This document shows, piece after piece, positions 41,563 to 52,949 of a DNA stretch of 64,000 nucleotides. This DNA is from Oegoconia quadripuncta (Eukaryota; Arthropoda; Insecta; Lepidoptera; Autostichidae), in NCBI GenBank assembly GCA_949316235.1, contig OX438759.1, positions 18,290,618 through 18,354,617 of the forward strand, given 5' to 3'. Below the pieces are notes generated by a model that saw only the letters and a list, made by a program, of their open reading frames with translations, made no database searches and was not told the DNA's origin. Position 1 is the stretch's first letter, and every line of letters starts with the position of its first letter. The position numbers were made by a program, and so were the translations under genes.

Positions 41563-41782
41563 ACAACTAAAAAATAATAACTTACTCTTATAGTAATCTT
41601 TGCTACTGTATGGAATATTTTCTGTTCATGTCAATATCAATCAGCTGTCGTGACAATGCATGGCGAGGAAAGTTTATAATTTCCTAGGGTAGACACTGCC
41701 TTTCTGCCTATATGGAGGGCCTTATTTCTGCCTATATATATATAGATTAGAATTTTATTTTATTTCATCTTATTAGATAGCT
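41563..41782. other. Unassigned sequence
   Basis: No feature recognised. Confidence 0.4.
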
Positions 41783-42098
41783 TTTCATCATCAGCACCCC
41801 GTAAATATCCCACTGCAGGGATATAGGCCTTGTTCTTGTATGAAGGAGTATGGGCCATAGTCCACCACGCTGGCCCAATGCGGATTGGGGACTTCACATG
41901 CCTTTGAATTTTTATTTCTCAGGCATGCAGGTATCCTCACGATGTTTTCCTTCACCGTTTAAGAGCAGTCGGATAAATGCACATATAAGTAATTAAATTA
42001 AATTTAAAAACTCATTAGTACATGAACTGCATGGGAATTGAACCCGGACCTCCTAAATTGGGAGACCGCATCTTAACCGCTGAGCCACCGACGCTCCC
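41783..42098 (-). repeat. SINE-D, full length
   Basis: tcatcatcagcaccccgtaa at the tail side; box B complement gggaattgaacccgg; head complement aaccgctgagccaccgacgc. Confidence 0.9.
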
Positions 42099-42174
42099 TT
42101 AAATCTTATTAGTTAGTTATTAAATTCCATGTATAGTCATCAGTTCTGTAAATAATAATATGTTTTAACAAGTA

Positions 42175-42300
42175 AGTTTATTTATTTAAAAACAGTAACA
42201 AATAAAGAGATGGAATTTAAATATTAACTAGAACAAATGTAAAAAATTGGGGCCGCGAGGCAAGGTACCCAAAACGCTCGCAGCGTTTCATTGTACTATG
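42175..42300 (-). pseudogene. L-W LINE 3' end
   Basis: Complement of NAASVLGTLPRGPNF (ggcaaggtacccaaaacgct) and the UTR acagtaacaaataaagagat, as at 3930. Confidence 0.65.
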
Positions 42301-43119
42301 CACATACTTAAGCGTTGAGCGAGGAAACAACCAGCTCTCGGGTCACCAGTTTAAATGTCGTTTTCCAATATATGTCATTAAGCTTGCTTGAATTTTCCAG
42401 TTCGCCCTTTTGACGTGTCGTCAAATTCATGATCGAGAGTCGGTAATAGTACTAGTCACCCGGATGTCGGCCGAGTGCCAACAGCTTAGCCAGCTCCCAC
42501 AAACCACAGCTATAGCTGGTGTTTTTCAATTCGCAAATCTGATACCTCAATTAGCTAAGAATATTTTAATGCCTATCTCAACTTAATTGTTTAAAAGCTT
42601 CTTGGATACCAAACCCAAGAATACAGAATAAATATAAAAAGTCGCTTTGACCTGCATTCGAGAAGCCTACAAACTAATTATAAAGAATAATAATAAATTA
42701 ATAAAATAATAATTATAAAGTTTTATCTACAATTTGGATAACAACAGTATTTAAAGCTATTTTTTTTTATTTATTTGATATTTAAAAAGTAATTTTATTT
42801 ATCCAATGACGACGGCATTTGGACGAATTAAGCCCTCTTAAAATCGTCTCACCATTTCGTATAATGACAGATGGACTTCACAGTATCAACTACAAAATTA
42901 ACACCTAAACATAATTCAGAGGGTAATCAATCTTATTAGGTACCTCCCTACTTGATCTAATTTGACGCCAACTCGAAATATGCTGATGGATATGAAAAAG
43001 TCGAACTAAAATTATCTCGAAGTAGCCTGAAAGACTCAGTCAGCGATATTACTTGCGTAATTATGACTGGATATTATTTTTAACCGCCCACTAAAAATTA
43101 TGGGTATTATGTGTCTGTC
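42301..43119. other. Unassigned sequence
   Basis: No repeat family or gene recognised. Confidence 0.4.
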
Positions 43120-43185
43120 TGTGTTGGGGAGTGTGTGTGGGTGTGTGTGTGGGTGTGTATAAGAGTGTGTGAATGTGTGTGTATG
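43120..43185. repeat. GT-rich low-complexity tract
   Basis: Imperfect GTGTGG and GTGTGT units. Confidence 0.85.
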
Positions 43186-43207
43186 TCTCAATTCAATTCA
43201 TTTATTC

Positions 43208-43450
43208 ACAATTCAGCTCTGCAGCGTACGCAGTAAAAAAAATTCGACAAATATCAGACGTCAATACTGCTAGATTAGTATACTTTAGTTATTTCCACAG
43301 CTTCATTTTTTTCTTGCTTGTTCTTCTCAGAGGAAAATTGCATTTTGAACAAGCAGTACCTTAAAAAATTTAAAATTTACTATGTAAAATTGACTATTTT
43401 AAGTGTACTCTGTGTACCTAAAAAACAAAGCATTTTTGACTTTGACTTTG
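43208..43450 (+). pseudogene. L-N LINE, internally deleted copy
   Basis: Starts SSAAYAVKKIRQISDVNTAR LVYFSYFHS, then jumps directly into the 3' UTR (cttgttcttctcagaggaaa, gtactctgtgtacctaaaaa) and ends in tttgactttgactttgac. About 500 bp of ORF present in the 50255 copy is missing here, with both ends kept. Confidence 0.78.
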
Positions 43451-43561
43451 ACAACTTCAAACTAATAATCTTTATGCTTCGGGAGTAAAATATATAATAT
43501 CAAAAAAACAGTATGGTAATTAAGTTTAGTTAATTTTTAGTTTAGTTAAAAAACCTACTTA
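43451..43561. other. Unassigned sequence
   Basis: No feature recognised. Confidence 0.4.
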
Positions 43562-43665
43562 AATTGAGCAACCCTTGAGTTTCTTGCTCTTTCTTCTCTG
43601 GGGAGTCAGTTTTGTGAGAAATTTTAATTTTATTATCAAATTAAAAATGTAACGTTTTCAAGAGA
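43562..43665 (+). repeat. L-N 3' UTR fragment
   Basis: gagcaacccttgagtttctt, gctctttcttctctgggg, agtcagttttgtga. Confidence 0.7.
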
Positions 43666-43677
43666 TCTTAACATAAC

Positions 43678-43730
43678 ATAAGGTGTGATTGAGGTCAAGC
43701 ACCAACCCGTTCTGCATAAAGAAAAAAGTT
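43678..43730 (+). repeat. SINE-A tail fragment
   Basis: aggtgtgattgaggtcaagc, accaacccgttctgcat, A-rich end. Confidence 0.75.
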
Positions 43731-43875
43731 TTTTTTATTTTTATGACTTTTTTATCACTTTGACTTTGAACCAGTCTTGTAAGAGTCGAACTTAAGGCGC
43801 ATTGGTTTCCGCACTACGCGATAATAATAACATTATGGTTAATAATATGATAAATTGACAGAACTCTCACAAGTT

Positions 43876-43992
43876 GGACAACCTGATTGGGCGCAGGAAG
43901 TCGCTGGATGCAGGTCGCTCTGGGAATCTATGGGGGAGGCCTATGTTCAGCCGTGGACATCCTGTGATTGATATGATGATGATAACGGAACG
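43876..43992 (+). pseudogene. L-RTEa LINE 3' end
   Basis: gcaggaagtcgctggatgca (frame WAQEVAGC), SLWESMGEAYVQPWTSCD, stop, then tgatatgatgatgat tail. Confidence 0.65.
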
Positions 43993-44154
43993 AAAATCTG
44001 TGATCAAACTAGCGACATAGAAAAGCTGGCGCCTGACAAAGAATTAGGAGCAAAGGCGTGTAGAAACCTTTTCCAGGAGATATCGTAGATTTAAAATACT
44101 AGTAACATGATATTAATATTTTTAACCCTCGATTACGACGAGTGTTATGTGTTT

Positions 44155-44280
44155 GATGGCTTTGAGTGTGTGTTCAGTCTTTGTCCAGTCGTATCTCAGT
44201 AACGCGTGGTCTGATTTTCACATTAAAAACTAGCTTTCCGCCGGCGACTTCGTCCACGTGGAAGATTTCATCAAAATCAT
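44155..44280 (+). repeat. rep-R end joined to rep-U start
   Basis: ttcagtctttgtccagtcgt and acgcgtggtctgatttt (rep-R), then actagctttccgccggcgac (rep-U) to 44280. Confidence 0.55.
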
Positions 44281-44282
44281 TT

Positions 44283-44475
44283 TGCGTCACATTGGCTACA
44301 CTCCCATTTGCTGGGGGGGGAGGTGGGACTTTCGTTCTTTCCTACCTTTTCACCGTTAAATTGTAGTGTAGGGCACCGTCTACCTTCAGTAGGTAGGCGC
44401 CGTGCAGAGTACCACTGTTGATCCTGGCTTACAGGAGTTACAATGGGAGGAGAGCGGAGGTGGGATCTTTCCCAT
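44283..44475 (+). repeat. rep-L copy
   Basis: tcacattggctacactccca, then accgtctaccttcagtaggt and gcttacaggagttacaatgg. Confidence 0.65.
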
Positions 44476-44514
44476 GATACGGCTTGGTAGCGCCACGGGT
44501 AAAAAATCATTTCC

Positions 44515-44578
44515 TATGACACTAATATTTGTAATACCAAAACGCTAATATTTGGGATATCTCTGACCATTGGTTAGA
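44515..44578 (+). repeat. rep-E fragment
   Basis: aataccaaaacgctaatatt, tgggatatctctgacca. Confidence 0.5.
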
Positions 44579-44611
44579 AAGAAAGTCGTGAAAATAATTT
44601 CATTTTTCCTT

Positions 44612-44740
44612 CCGAGGGTTTGCTGGAAGAAATCTCTTACAGAGATAAGCTCGTCTTTTGTGTATTGTAATTTCTGTCCTATGTTTGTTCAATGTATGTT
44701 TGTATACTTATATATGCAATAAAGTGTTAAAATAAATAAA
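44612..44740 (+). repeat. L-V LINE 3' end
   Basis: gggtttgctggaagaaatct, agagataagctcgtc, then tatgcaataaagtgttaaaa and (AATA)n. Confidence 0.7.
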
Positions 44741-44877
44741 TAAATAAAACAGACATTATTAGCAAAAGGCTATTTATAAAATCACTGACTATTTGAATGA
44801 TAAGCAAGCGTGGACGGACATAGCTGTCTTATTATTCATATAATTATCAAATCACAAATTGTAACCCATAAGCTGTT

Positions 44878-45298
44878 TAAAAGAGCAACACTAGAGTTTC
44901 TTGCTCGTTCTTCTCTGGGGAGTCAGTTTTGTGAATGAGCACTAAAAAATGTAATACCGACGACCGATTGGTGTAGTGGATAGTGACCCTGTCAGCGAAA
45001 CCAACGGTTGCGGGTTCGAATCCCGCGACGGGTAAATGTTTGTGTGATGAATATGAAACTTTTGTTCCTGGGTCATGGATGTTTATATAAAAAATGTAGG
45101 TATGTATGTTTATCCGTTATCTAGTATCCATAGTACAAGCTCTGCTTAGTTTGGGAGTAGATGATTGGTGTAAGTGTCCGAAATATTTATTTATTTATTA
45201 TTATTTATAATATTAATAGTGACGTTTTCAAGTGATAATTTTATCCTATGAAATAAAATATTTTGAATTGATTTGATTTGAATTACCCAAGACCGACC
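44878..45298 (+). repeat. L-N 3' UTR split by SINE-B
   Basis: L-N (gagcaacactagagtttctt to aaaaaatgtaatac) stops at about 44957 and resumes near 45213 (tagtgacgttttcaagtgat) to the tail tttgaattgatttgatttga. The gap is a SINE-B. Confidence 0.8.
44960..45212 (+). repeat. SINE-B, full length, nested in L-N
   Basis: Head cgaccgattggtgtagtgga, box B gcgggttcgaatcccgc, tail (TTTA)n/TTATTATTTATAA. Younger than the host LINE copy. Confidence 0.88.
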
Positions 45299-45299
45299 G

Positions 45300-45425
45300 A
45301 CCATTACGAACGAGTACGACATTGGAACCTTCAAGAAACGAGCCTACACCTTCTTCAAAGGCCGGCAACGCATCTGTGACCCTTTTGGTGTTGCGGGTGT
45401 CCATGGGCGGCGACCATCCTGCTCT
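45300..45425 (+). pseudogene. L-C LINE C-terminal fragment
   Basis: Plus frame [35 protein letters not shown]. The only plus-strand L-C copy; lacks poly-A and breaks off after the arginines. Confidence 0.72.
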
Positions 45426-45794
45426 ATATCGCTAAATAGCCTTTTAGGATACCCAAGGGAAGAGATGGGCTTATCTTATTTTACAATACCGGGAACCAAA
45501 CGGCCTTCAAACTTTCAATTTACTTTATGAAACACTGCCAAGCCTAAACTATATCAGAAACTCGTTCAACTTTAACAAGACTCGAGCACATCAATTGAGC
45601 CTTCCATACAAAGTTTACACGACATCCCAAATTGTTAAGCCGTGGTTTTATTATAGACAACACCTGAGTGGGTGCTTCAAACTCGCTTAAATTTGACTTA
45701 TACGGTGGAGTTGGGCTATCATTTAATTAAAGGGGAGTTTCATCCATCACTTTAGTGGTGTGGAGCTATGAAGGGAGCTCTGCTCTAATAAATA
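45426..45794. other. Unassigned sequence
   Basis: No feature recognised. Confidence 0.4.
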
Positions 45795-46072
45795 ATCTAA
45801 ATAAATAAAATATCCTTAGACATACACACAGCGTCATCTAGTTCCACACTAAGCAACTATAGGCTTGTGTTGTGGATAACAGATGGTTTATATATTACAT
45901 AAATACATATTTGTTTTATGTAAATAAATACTTATTATAAATGAAAACATCCATAACTCGGGTACACATGTCCGTATTCATCACACAAACATATGCCCCT
46001 AGCGGGATTCGAACCCGCAACCTTTCGGTATAGTGGCCAGAGTTGCTAACCACTACACCAAACAGGTCATCT
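45795..46072 (-). repeat. SINE-C, full length
   Basis: cagcgtcatctagttccaca, box B complement gggattcgaacccgca, head ctacaccaaacaggtcatct. Confidence 0.88.
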
Positions 46073-46341
46073 ATCAAACAAGTCATTTTACATTTTCACA
46101 GCTATCTCACTCAAATTTTTGACAATTGTAATTACTTATGTATTAATAAACGAAATGTCACAGCATGACATTCGTGTTGTTGACAATGATTCGTGAACAT
46201 GTAAGACAACTTTTTGACATACAAATTTCCAGATTGTAAAGTCAGCCGCTAGCTATCATAAATACCTATGTATGTGGGTGTGGGAGTGCAGTATATGGGT
46301 AAGTGTGTAATATGTGAGTTGAGTGTGTCTGTAATACTATT
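46073..46341. other. Unassigned sequence
   Basis: No feature recognised. Confidence 0.4.
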
Positions 46342-46580
46342 TTTTTGTTGATACTTGACCTCAATCACACCTGATGTTAAGTGAATTTGAGGTCGATGTG
46401 GAAGCGTACTGACCCGGAAACCCTAACACATTTGGGGGACTGGCTATCTTATCTCTGACAACCGGAACACAACAATGCTATTAACATTGTTTTTGGTGGC
46501 AGACTGAGATAAGATTGTGGTAGCCAGCCAGGCGGACATTTTAAAATGTCCTAGCACCAACCAAACTGGGTACTAAATAT
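46342..46580 (-). repeat. SINE-A, head removed by adjoining LINE
   Basis: ttgacctcaatcacacctga to actgggtactaaatatgtac; the LINE begins exactly where gtaccccgctgggg would follow. A clear remainder of the head is not found after the LINE. Confidence 0.82.
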
Positions 46581-47800
46581 GTACTCAGTATCAGTATCAC
46601 CCGCGGCTCAACAGATGAATGATGATCTCTGCAGTATAGCTGACTGGTCTTCTCGCAATCAACTTGTACTTAATCCCACGAAATCTAAATTTATGGTACT
46701 GGGTTCAAAGCTACAGGTTGACAGTATTATAGAACAGAACCCGTCAGTTAAAATCTCGGATCAAGCATTGGAGCGTGTAGAGGAGGCAATGAATTTGGGT
46801 GTATGCATGGACAGTCAGTTGCGTTTTGAAAGCCATGTAATGAACTTAGTGAAAAACTGTTTCTATCGCCTGGAAATATGATTTAAAATTCGTAATTTAC
46901 TGGCTGAGAAGGTGCGGATTACTCTCTGTGAATCTTTGATACTGTCCAAACTAAATTACGCTGATATTTTGTATGGTCCTCGTCTTTACGCTAAGACGCA
47001 GAAACTGATACAACGGGTGCAGAATGCATGCTGTCGGTTCTGTTTCTCGATTCCGCCACGAAGTCAAATTACACCGTATATCAACAATGCATCAATGTTG
47101 AACATGGATTCGCGCAGACAGCTGCACCTGGCGTGTTTAATGTTCGACGTTATGAAGTTCAAGAAGCCAGAGTGCCTATTTAACAAGCTTCAATTCTCCC
47201 CTTTTCACGATAGATATAATACTAGATATAATCGTAACCCATTGGCAATAAGCTTGCACCGTACAGTAGCATTTACCGGCAGTTTCCGCTACAGTGCGAC
47301 GAAGTGCTGGAATAACATTCCTCCTCCTGTCAGGTTACTTGGTTCAAAATGTACGTTTAGAAAACAATATATATCGTACCTACTAGATAAACAAAAACTG
47401 GGTATTCCTAAGCACTACTCGTAGACGGAATAATACGGTTTCATTCACCTCAGCGCACCACTACACTACACATTGTCCTCTGCATACTTTTCTTTTCTTT
47501 TTTCATTTTTATGCTTGTTCCCGCCCGCCTCCTGGGTGATAGCTGAAAATCAGTGCTTGCTCATTCATTGAGCATTTTTAATGCGCTGAGCTATGACCTT
47601 GTTGCATGACTGTTGCACACATACCCACATATATTCTATATAGTCTGGAAGGTATTTTAATGTTATGGTATATTTGTTTATATCTGTTTGTATTTGTTAA
47701 AAATTGTATGTCTCTTGTTTTCTTATTTGTTCATGTTTCTCCTTTGGATGTGTGCCAGTTTATGCAATAAACTTTTTATCTATCTATCTATCTATCTACT
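46580..47800 (+). pseudogene. L-cr CR1-like LINE: RT C-terminal half and 3' UTR
   Basis: Frame 46579-46881 reads DWSSRNQLVLNPTKSKFMVL and MNLGVCMDSQLRFESHVMNL, the late RT palm and thumb motifs (LNPxKS, LGVxxDxxLxFxxHV). A single TGA at 46879-46881 interrupts CFYRLEI/FKIRNLL; the same frame continues to 47424 as LCESLILSKLNYADILYG, SFRYSATKCWNNIPPPVRLL and KQKLGIPKHYS. The catalytic YxDD box is upstream of the truncation and absent. The 3' UTR ends ttatgcaataaactttttat and (CTAT)n (47781-47800). 25502-25926 is a second copy of this end. Apart from the one stop the ORF is well kept, so the insertion is recent. Confidence 0.88.
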
Positions 47801-48217
47801 GGGGTACTAGTTACGACCAACTATTATAGTAACGATGCAAGTGGCTCTAGCACCCAGCATATACTGCGACACATCGCAGCACTGGTTTTCAGTGCTCTCA
47901 AATGACATTTTTTTTTATAGCGAAGTCGAATGCGACCTCTTTCAAATGATACCTGCTGGTAATAAGCTGTGGATTAAGATTATGTTGTGCTAGTAGTAAT
48001 TTTAAATCTAGAGATTAAAATTTTTCTTGCATTGTATTGCATTCTCTATGGAAAGTTTTATTTGATCAAAATAACATGAATCTCACCCACTTACCGCATC
48101 CGAACCGTCTCGCAGTCATGCTTCACTCATCTGTCACACCTGGCGTGGGCCCGACTCAAAATTACTATCAACTTCATGTTCCATTACAGCAGATAAAGCG
48201 CTTGAAGAGGTAAATAT
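47801..48217. other. Unassigned sequence
   Basis: No feature recognised. Confidence 0.4.
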
Positions 48218-48388
48218 AAGATAATAATAATAATAAATATCCTTGAACGTACACACAATGCCATCTAGTTCCACATTAAGCAACTGTTGCTAGTGTTGTG
48301 GATACCAGATGGTTGATATGATACATAAATATATGTTTTTTGTAAATAAATACTTATTATAAATGAAAACATTCGTAACTCGGATACT
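48218..48388 (-). repeat. SINE-C, head-truncated
   Basis: AATAATAATAATAAATA tail, gtggataccagatggttgat, T-rich block, aaaacattcgtaactcgg. Confidence 0.82.
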
Positions 48389-48389
48389 C

Positions 48390-48500
48390 ATTCAAAAATT
48401 CAAATTCAAAATATTTATTTTCAATCAAGAACCATAAGTTCATCCCTCGCAGAGATGGGCGATACAAGATTCGGGATGTTTTTTTGAATTCGTGACGAAA
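48390..48500 (-). repeat. Probable LINE 3' end
   Basis: caaaaattcaaattcaaaat then atttattttcaatcaagaac: reversed tail with ATTCAA units. Family not matched elsewhere. Confidence 0.4.
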
Positions 48501-48564
48501 TGGGAATGGAACGGTATGCGTCAAACCGTAAAAAATTATATGAAATAAATTAAAAGAAAATAAT

Positions 48565-48755
48565 TAAAAACCGAAAAGCCCAACAGCATTTTTTGTATTT
48601 TTCGGGCACCATGATAATTTTTTTTAACTTAACATATATCTATGACACTCTAGGTCTCAAGACGAATCTAACTTCACCTTGCACTTTAAAACCGGTCAAG
48701 CCGTTTGGGCAATAGGAGGTAACAATAGAAATCTACATACATACATACATTCGAA
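48565..48755 (+). repeat. rep-H copy
   Basis: aaaagcccaacagcattttt, tatgacactctaggtctcaa, aaaaccggtcaagccgtttg. Confidence 0.62.
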
Positions 48756-48969
48756 AAACATTACTTTCCTTCATGGGGAGTCGAGTAAAATTTATATATG
48801 TTTCATTTATTTATTTATGTTAACGAAAAACAAATGACAATGGAAAATTATACCTGACGGCTAATAACAGGTTCTTACGTATATAAATATTGTAGACAAT
48901 ATAATAGTGGTCTAATAACGTAGCTTACATATATGATAGCCATACCTACATGTAAACATTTATAAAATA
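48756..48969. other. Unassigned; possible LINE end at 48800
   Basis: Begins with TTTATT runs and aacgaaaaacaaatgac; weak. Confidence 0.35.
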
Positions 48970-49210
48970 CTAGCTTTCCTCCCGCGACTTCGTCCGCGTG
49001 GAAGATTTTATCAAAATACAAACAACAAACTTTCATCCTTTATTTTATCCCCTTGGGGGTAGAATTTATCAAAATCCTTTTTTGCCGGTTGCCTACGTCA
49101 TAACATCTACCTGCATGCCAAATTTCAGCCCGATCCGTCAAGTGGTTTGGGCTGGGCTTTGATAGATCACTATGTCAGTCACCTTTGAGTTTATATTTAG
49201 ATGTTACTTA
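48970..49210 (+). repeat. rep-U variant
   Basis: actagctttcctcccgcgac, ttcgtccgcgtggaagattt, caaatttcagcccgatccgt. A diverged subfamily with a different middle. Confidence 0.6.
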
Positions 49211-49604
49211 GATACATTGAACATTAAAATAAAAAAAATAGACGATTAAAAGAAACTATTGCTAAGGATACGTCTCGCTGTGGGAACGCTTATGTGGAAG
49301 AGATCGACATTGAAGTTTATAACAGTTTGTTGAAGTTGTTGCTCGCACGCTACATAAAGGTGTTTTGCTTGTAGTTGGATGATACTACAGGGAGCCACAT
49401 TAAGTTATTATGTCTCAGAGGCTTATTAAGGGCATTAATATAGATATGTGATAGAAGTTCGGGGCAATCTATCAAGCCTTGTGTAATGGTTTGTATTATT
49501 ATCTCTCAAACACGGGCAGCATTAATACATACGAAGTAAACTTTACTTTTTTAGCTTGCGTGAAATCCGTGAAAATTTTAATGGAAATACTTCGCTGCTA
49601 CATC
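49211..49604. other. Unassigned sequence
   Basis: No feature recognised. Confidence 0.4.
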
Positions 49605-49918
49605 TCATCATCTCAGCCCGTAAATATTCCATTGCAGGGATATAGACCTTCCCTTGTATAAGAGGGAGTATGGAGTAGGCCATAATCCTCCACGCTGACC
49701 CAATGCGGGTTGGGGACTTCACATGCCATTGAATTTTTATTTATCAGGCATGCAGGTTTCCTCACTATGTTTTCCTTCACCGTTTAAGAACAGTCGAATA
49801 AATGCACATAAGTAATTAAAAAAATTAAAAATTCATTAGTACACGGCTTGCTTGGGAATCGAACCCGGACCTCCCAAATTGGGAGACCGAGTCTTAAGCG
49901 CTGAACCACCGACGCTCC
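49605..49918 (-). repeat. SINE-D, full length
   Basis: Box B complement gggaatcgaacccgg, ctcccaaattgggagaccga, head complement gctgaaccaccgacgctcca. Confidence 0.9.
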
Positions 49919-50254
49919 ATTCTACGATTATTTGAGCAATTATGTTCGAATACATACAGCACTGGGATTGAACAGCAACTAATTACGCGATTGCAAATCG
50001 GAACGACATGCGATGTGCCGTCAGCTTAATGCAACATACCGCAGTATCAAGGACCAGCTAAACGAGCTACTGAACTAAACGAGCTACTTGAGTTGAGCTG
50101 TACGATTTATTTTATCCTCCTACCCTCTCCCGCGCTCGTTTTCTTAATAGGATCCTACCTCTCTATATCAGTGGATAAGGTAGTATTTACTTTAAATATG
50201 ATTTCATTGCATACGAGCCACACACCCTCGGGAAGAGATGGGTTTATTCAATTC
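49919..50254. other. Unassigned sequence
   Basis: A 74-codon frame (50093-50317) has no motif. Confidence 0.4.
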
Positions 50255-51250
50255 TTTTTAAGTCAAAATCAAAATCAAAAATGTTTTTATTTCGTAAGTT
50301 ATAAGAATAACATTTGAAATCGTCATGACATACAGTTATCGCTCATTCACTAGGCAGTCTCCCCAGAGAAGAACGAGCAAGAAACTCCAGGGTTGCTCTT
50401 TTTAAATAAGTCAATACAAATACAATTTGAGATACCTAATTGTAAAATTTATGATTCGACAAAGAAAATAAGAATAAAATATACTGGATAATGGCGAGCG
50501 GTTCATGTCCACGCATTCTTATCATCCAGATAGTCAGAAATTTTATAATAGCCTTTGGCACATAGTTTCCGTTTAATGGTTGTTTTAAATTTATTTAAAG
50601 GCAAATTTTGAATGTCTACCGGAACCTTATTGTAAAAGCGTATACATTGTCCCTTGAATGACTTAGTGACTTTGTGTAAGCGACTGCTATGGACAGCAGG
50701 TTTATTTTTATATCTTGTATTAACATTGTGTATTTCACAATTTTTCCTAAACAAATAGAGATTCTTTCTTACGTACATTAAGTTTTCGTAAATATATTGC
50801 GATGCCAAAGTTAATATATTGATTTCTTGAAATTTATTCCTCAGAGATACTCGGGAGCCTAACTTGTAGATCGCACGAACCGCTCGCTTCTGCAGAACAA
50901 AAATACAATTTATGTCCGCGGCATTTCCCCATAACAGAATGCCATAAGCCATTATGCTATGGAAATAGCTGAAGTATACCAGCCTCGCGGTGTCCACGTC
51001 GGTTAAATAGCGGATTTTTTTAATAGCGAACACTGCAGAACTGAGACGTTTCGACAACCTTTCGATATGTGGACCCCATTGTAGTCCTTTATCTAACATA
51101 ATGCCTAGAAATAGAGTAGTGTCCACAAGCTCCAACTCCTCGTTTTTTATTAAGATAGTACTAGCTACCTGTTTAACATTAGGTAGTGAAAATTTTATGC
51201 ATTTAAGTTCCGAAACCATACGGCAAACTAGCATAAACACAAAGTCTAAG
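50255..51250 (-). pseudogene. L-N LINE: RT C-terminal part and 3' UTR, best copy
   Basis: The minus frame 50503-51291 is uninterrupted (262 codons). From about residue 28 it reads VSELKCIKFSLPNVKQ, ELVDTTLFLGIMLDKGLQWG, KIRYLTDVDTARLVYFSYFH, SIMAYGILLWGNAADINCIF, VLQKRAVRAIYKLGSRVSLR, then SQYIYENLMYVRKNLYLF, and ends DYLDDKNAWT. FLGIxLDxxLQWxxHI is the conserved thumb-side motif of jockey/CR1-like RTs. The catalytic palm and endonuclease are missing; the first 25 residues do not fit the family. The 3' UTR has gaagaacgagcaagaaactc and a TTTTGA-type tail near 50262-50280. Confidence 0.88.
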
Positions 51251-52544
51251 TAACTTTCCAGAACACCCTTCTTGAATGCAATCAAGAACACTACAAGTAT
51301 TTTAATAGAATCACGGTTTCAAAAGAAATTCTTAAAAAAACTCTCAATTCAAAAGCCGCGATGTTATCCGGGTACTCTCGTCTTGTCGCCGCATCTAATT
51401 GGCTTGGAGCTCAGGGCTCGCGATACGGCCGCTTGTCCATATGCTCCGACATCGGTTAGTGTCGACTTAAATTATTTAAAAAATCGCGTATGCAAAAATG
51501 TAGTTATTTCCTTTTTATATCGAAATGTATGTTTCGAAAATATAAAACAGTACCTAATCACTGGATCATATTTGGTTTAATTACCACTCAAAGTTTCATG
51601 ATTCCACCAAAAATATTTACTTAATGTCAGTCATTTCCTTACATTTATAGGGTTTGGTCTGTCCAGTGGCGCCCTCATTGGATAAATTGAGATTTCCTTT
51701 TAAATACAGAATAAATAAAAAAATTGCTCCGACCTGCATTCGAGAAGCCTATAGAATAAAATAAAAATAAACATTTCACAAAACAAGTATTAGAAAATAA
51801 AAAATGCGACAATTTTTTTATTATGAGTTTATGGGCATAATTTATTTAGAAATTTATCTATTATTATAAGTATATCATTGAATTATATATATATATATAT
51901 AAATAAGAGTAAATGTTTGAGAATATTCCTCTTATCGCCCAATTAACATTATCAATCGCAAATTTGGTCAACTGAAAGAGATTATGGATAAGTCCGCCTT
52001 TGTATACTATTTTGATTCAATTTATTAAATGTGTGTACAATAAAGCGTTTACAAACTAATAAATATATTTTTGTACTTTCAGACGTTACCTACTTTGGAT
52101 TTTTTTTCCCATCGAAAAAATTTCAAGAGATCTTTTTTTAAGAATCACACGATCAGTCCTGTTTTTTTCTATTATTTTATTTGGGCTAACAACAGCTAAC
52201 ATTACATTAATTTACCACAAATAGTTACTTCTCATACATCCAAAACAGTTATCCACTACTTAAATAATACAGAGAATTTGTTGTTGAGAGAAAGATCTGA
52301 TACACAAAGCTTTGTAGAAAGTAGGTTGCGATTATAGAAATTATAATAAGTACGAAGAAATATACATAAATAAATGAGTATACATTAATCAATAAAAATA
52401 AATACAAATAAATAAATAAATAAAAACAATACATACACCGGATATTGAAGTATAGGTATGTATATTACTTATATATTATTATTACGCAATTAATGCAAAG
52501 TGAATGCTTAACGTATTAATGATAAAACGGGGCTGGTCTTTTTT
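51251..52544. other. Unassigned AT-rich sequence
   Basis: Short (TA)n at 51883-51900. tgtgtacaataaagcgttta (52031-52050) resembles a LINE end. Small frames lack motifs. Confidence 0.4.
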
Positions 52545-52765
52545 ATTATGATTGACTGGATTCGCTTTTGACCACAATCTCACCTGATGGAAAGTGACGA
52601 TGTGGTCGAAGATGAAGCACGCGATCCCAGTAAATATCTATTCACTCTGCTCTTGAAGACCCCAAGGTTGTAGGATTCAGGAAAGACTGACGCCGGAAGG
52701 GAGCACCATGCCTTGGCTGTTCGGGTGATGAATGAAGAATCGAACATCTCAGTGCGAATGTTTTT
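52545..52765 (-). pseudogene. L-D LINE C-terminal fragment
   Basis: T-rich start, gaccacaatctcacctgatg, ggttgtaggattcaggaaag, ctgacgccggaagggagc, gaatcgaacatctcagtgcg. Confidence 0.75.
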
Positions 52766-52814
52766 AAGCCAAGTGAGGTCTAATGAACTTTAAAACACTG
52801 ACTCGGGTCAGGTG

Positions 52815-52895
52815 GTCATCATCATTATCATGTCAACCACAGGACGTCCACTGCTGAACATACTTAAGTCTCTCCCATATATTTACAGAAGAAAC
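52815..52895 (-). repeat. L-RTEa 3'-end remnant
   Basis: tcatcatcattatcatgtca, ccacaggacgtccactgctg, aacatactt: complement of the RTE-like end. Confidence 0.55.
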
Positions 52896-52949
52896 GCCAT
52901 CCAGCAACGACTTATCAAGTCGTCTGTTCATTGATATCGTTCAAATATA

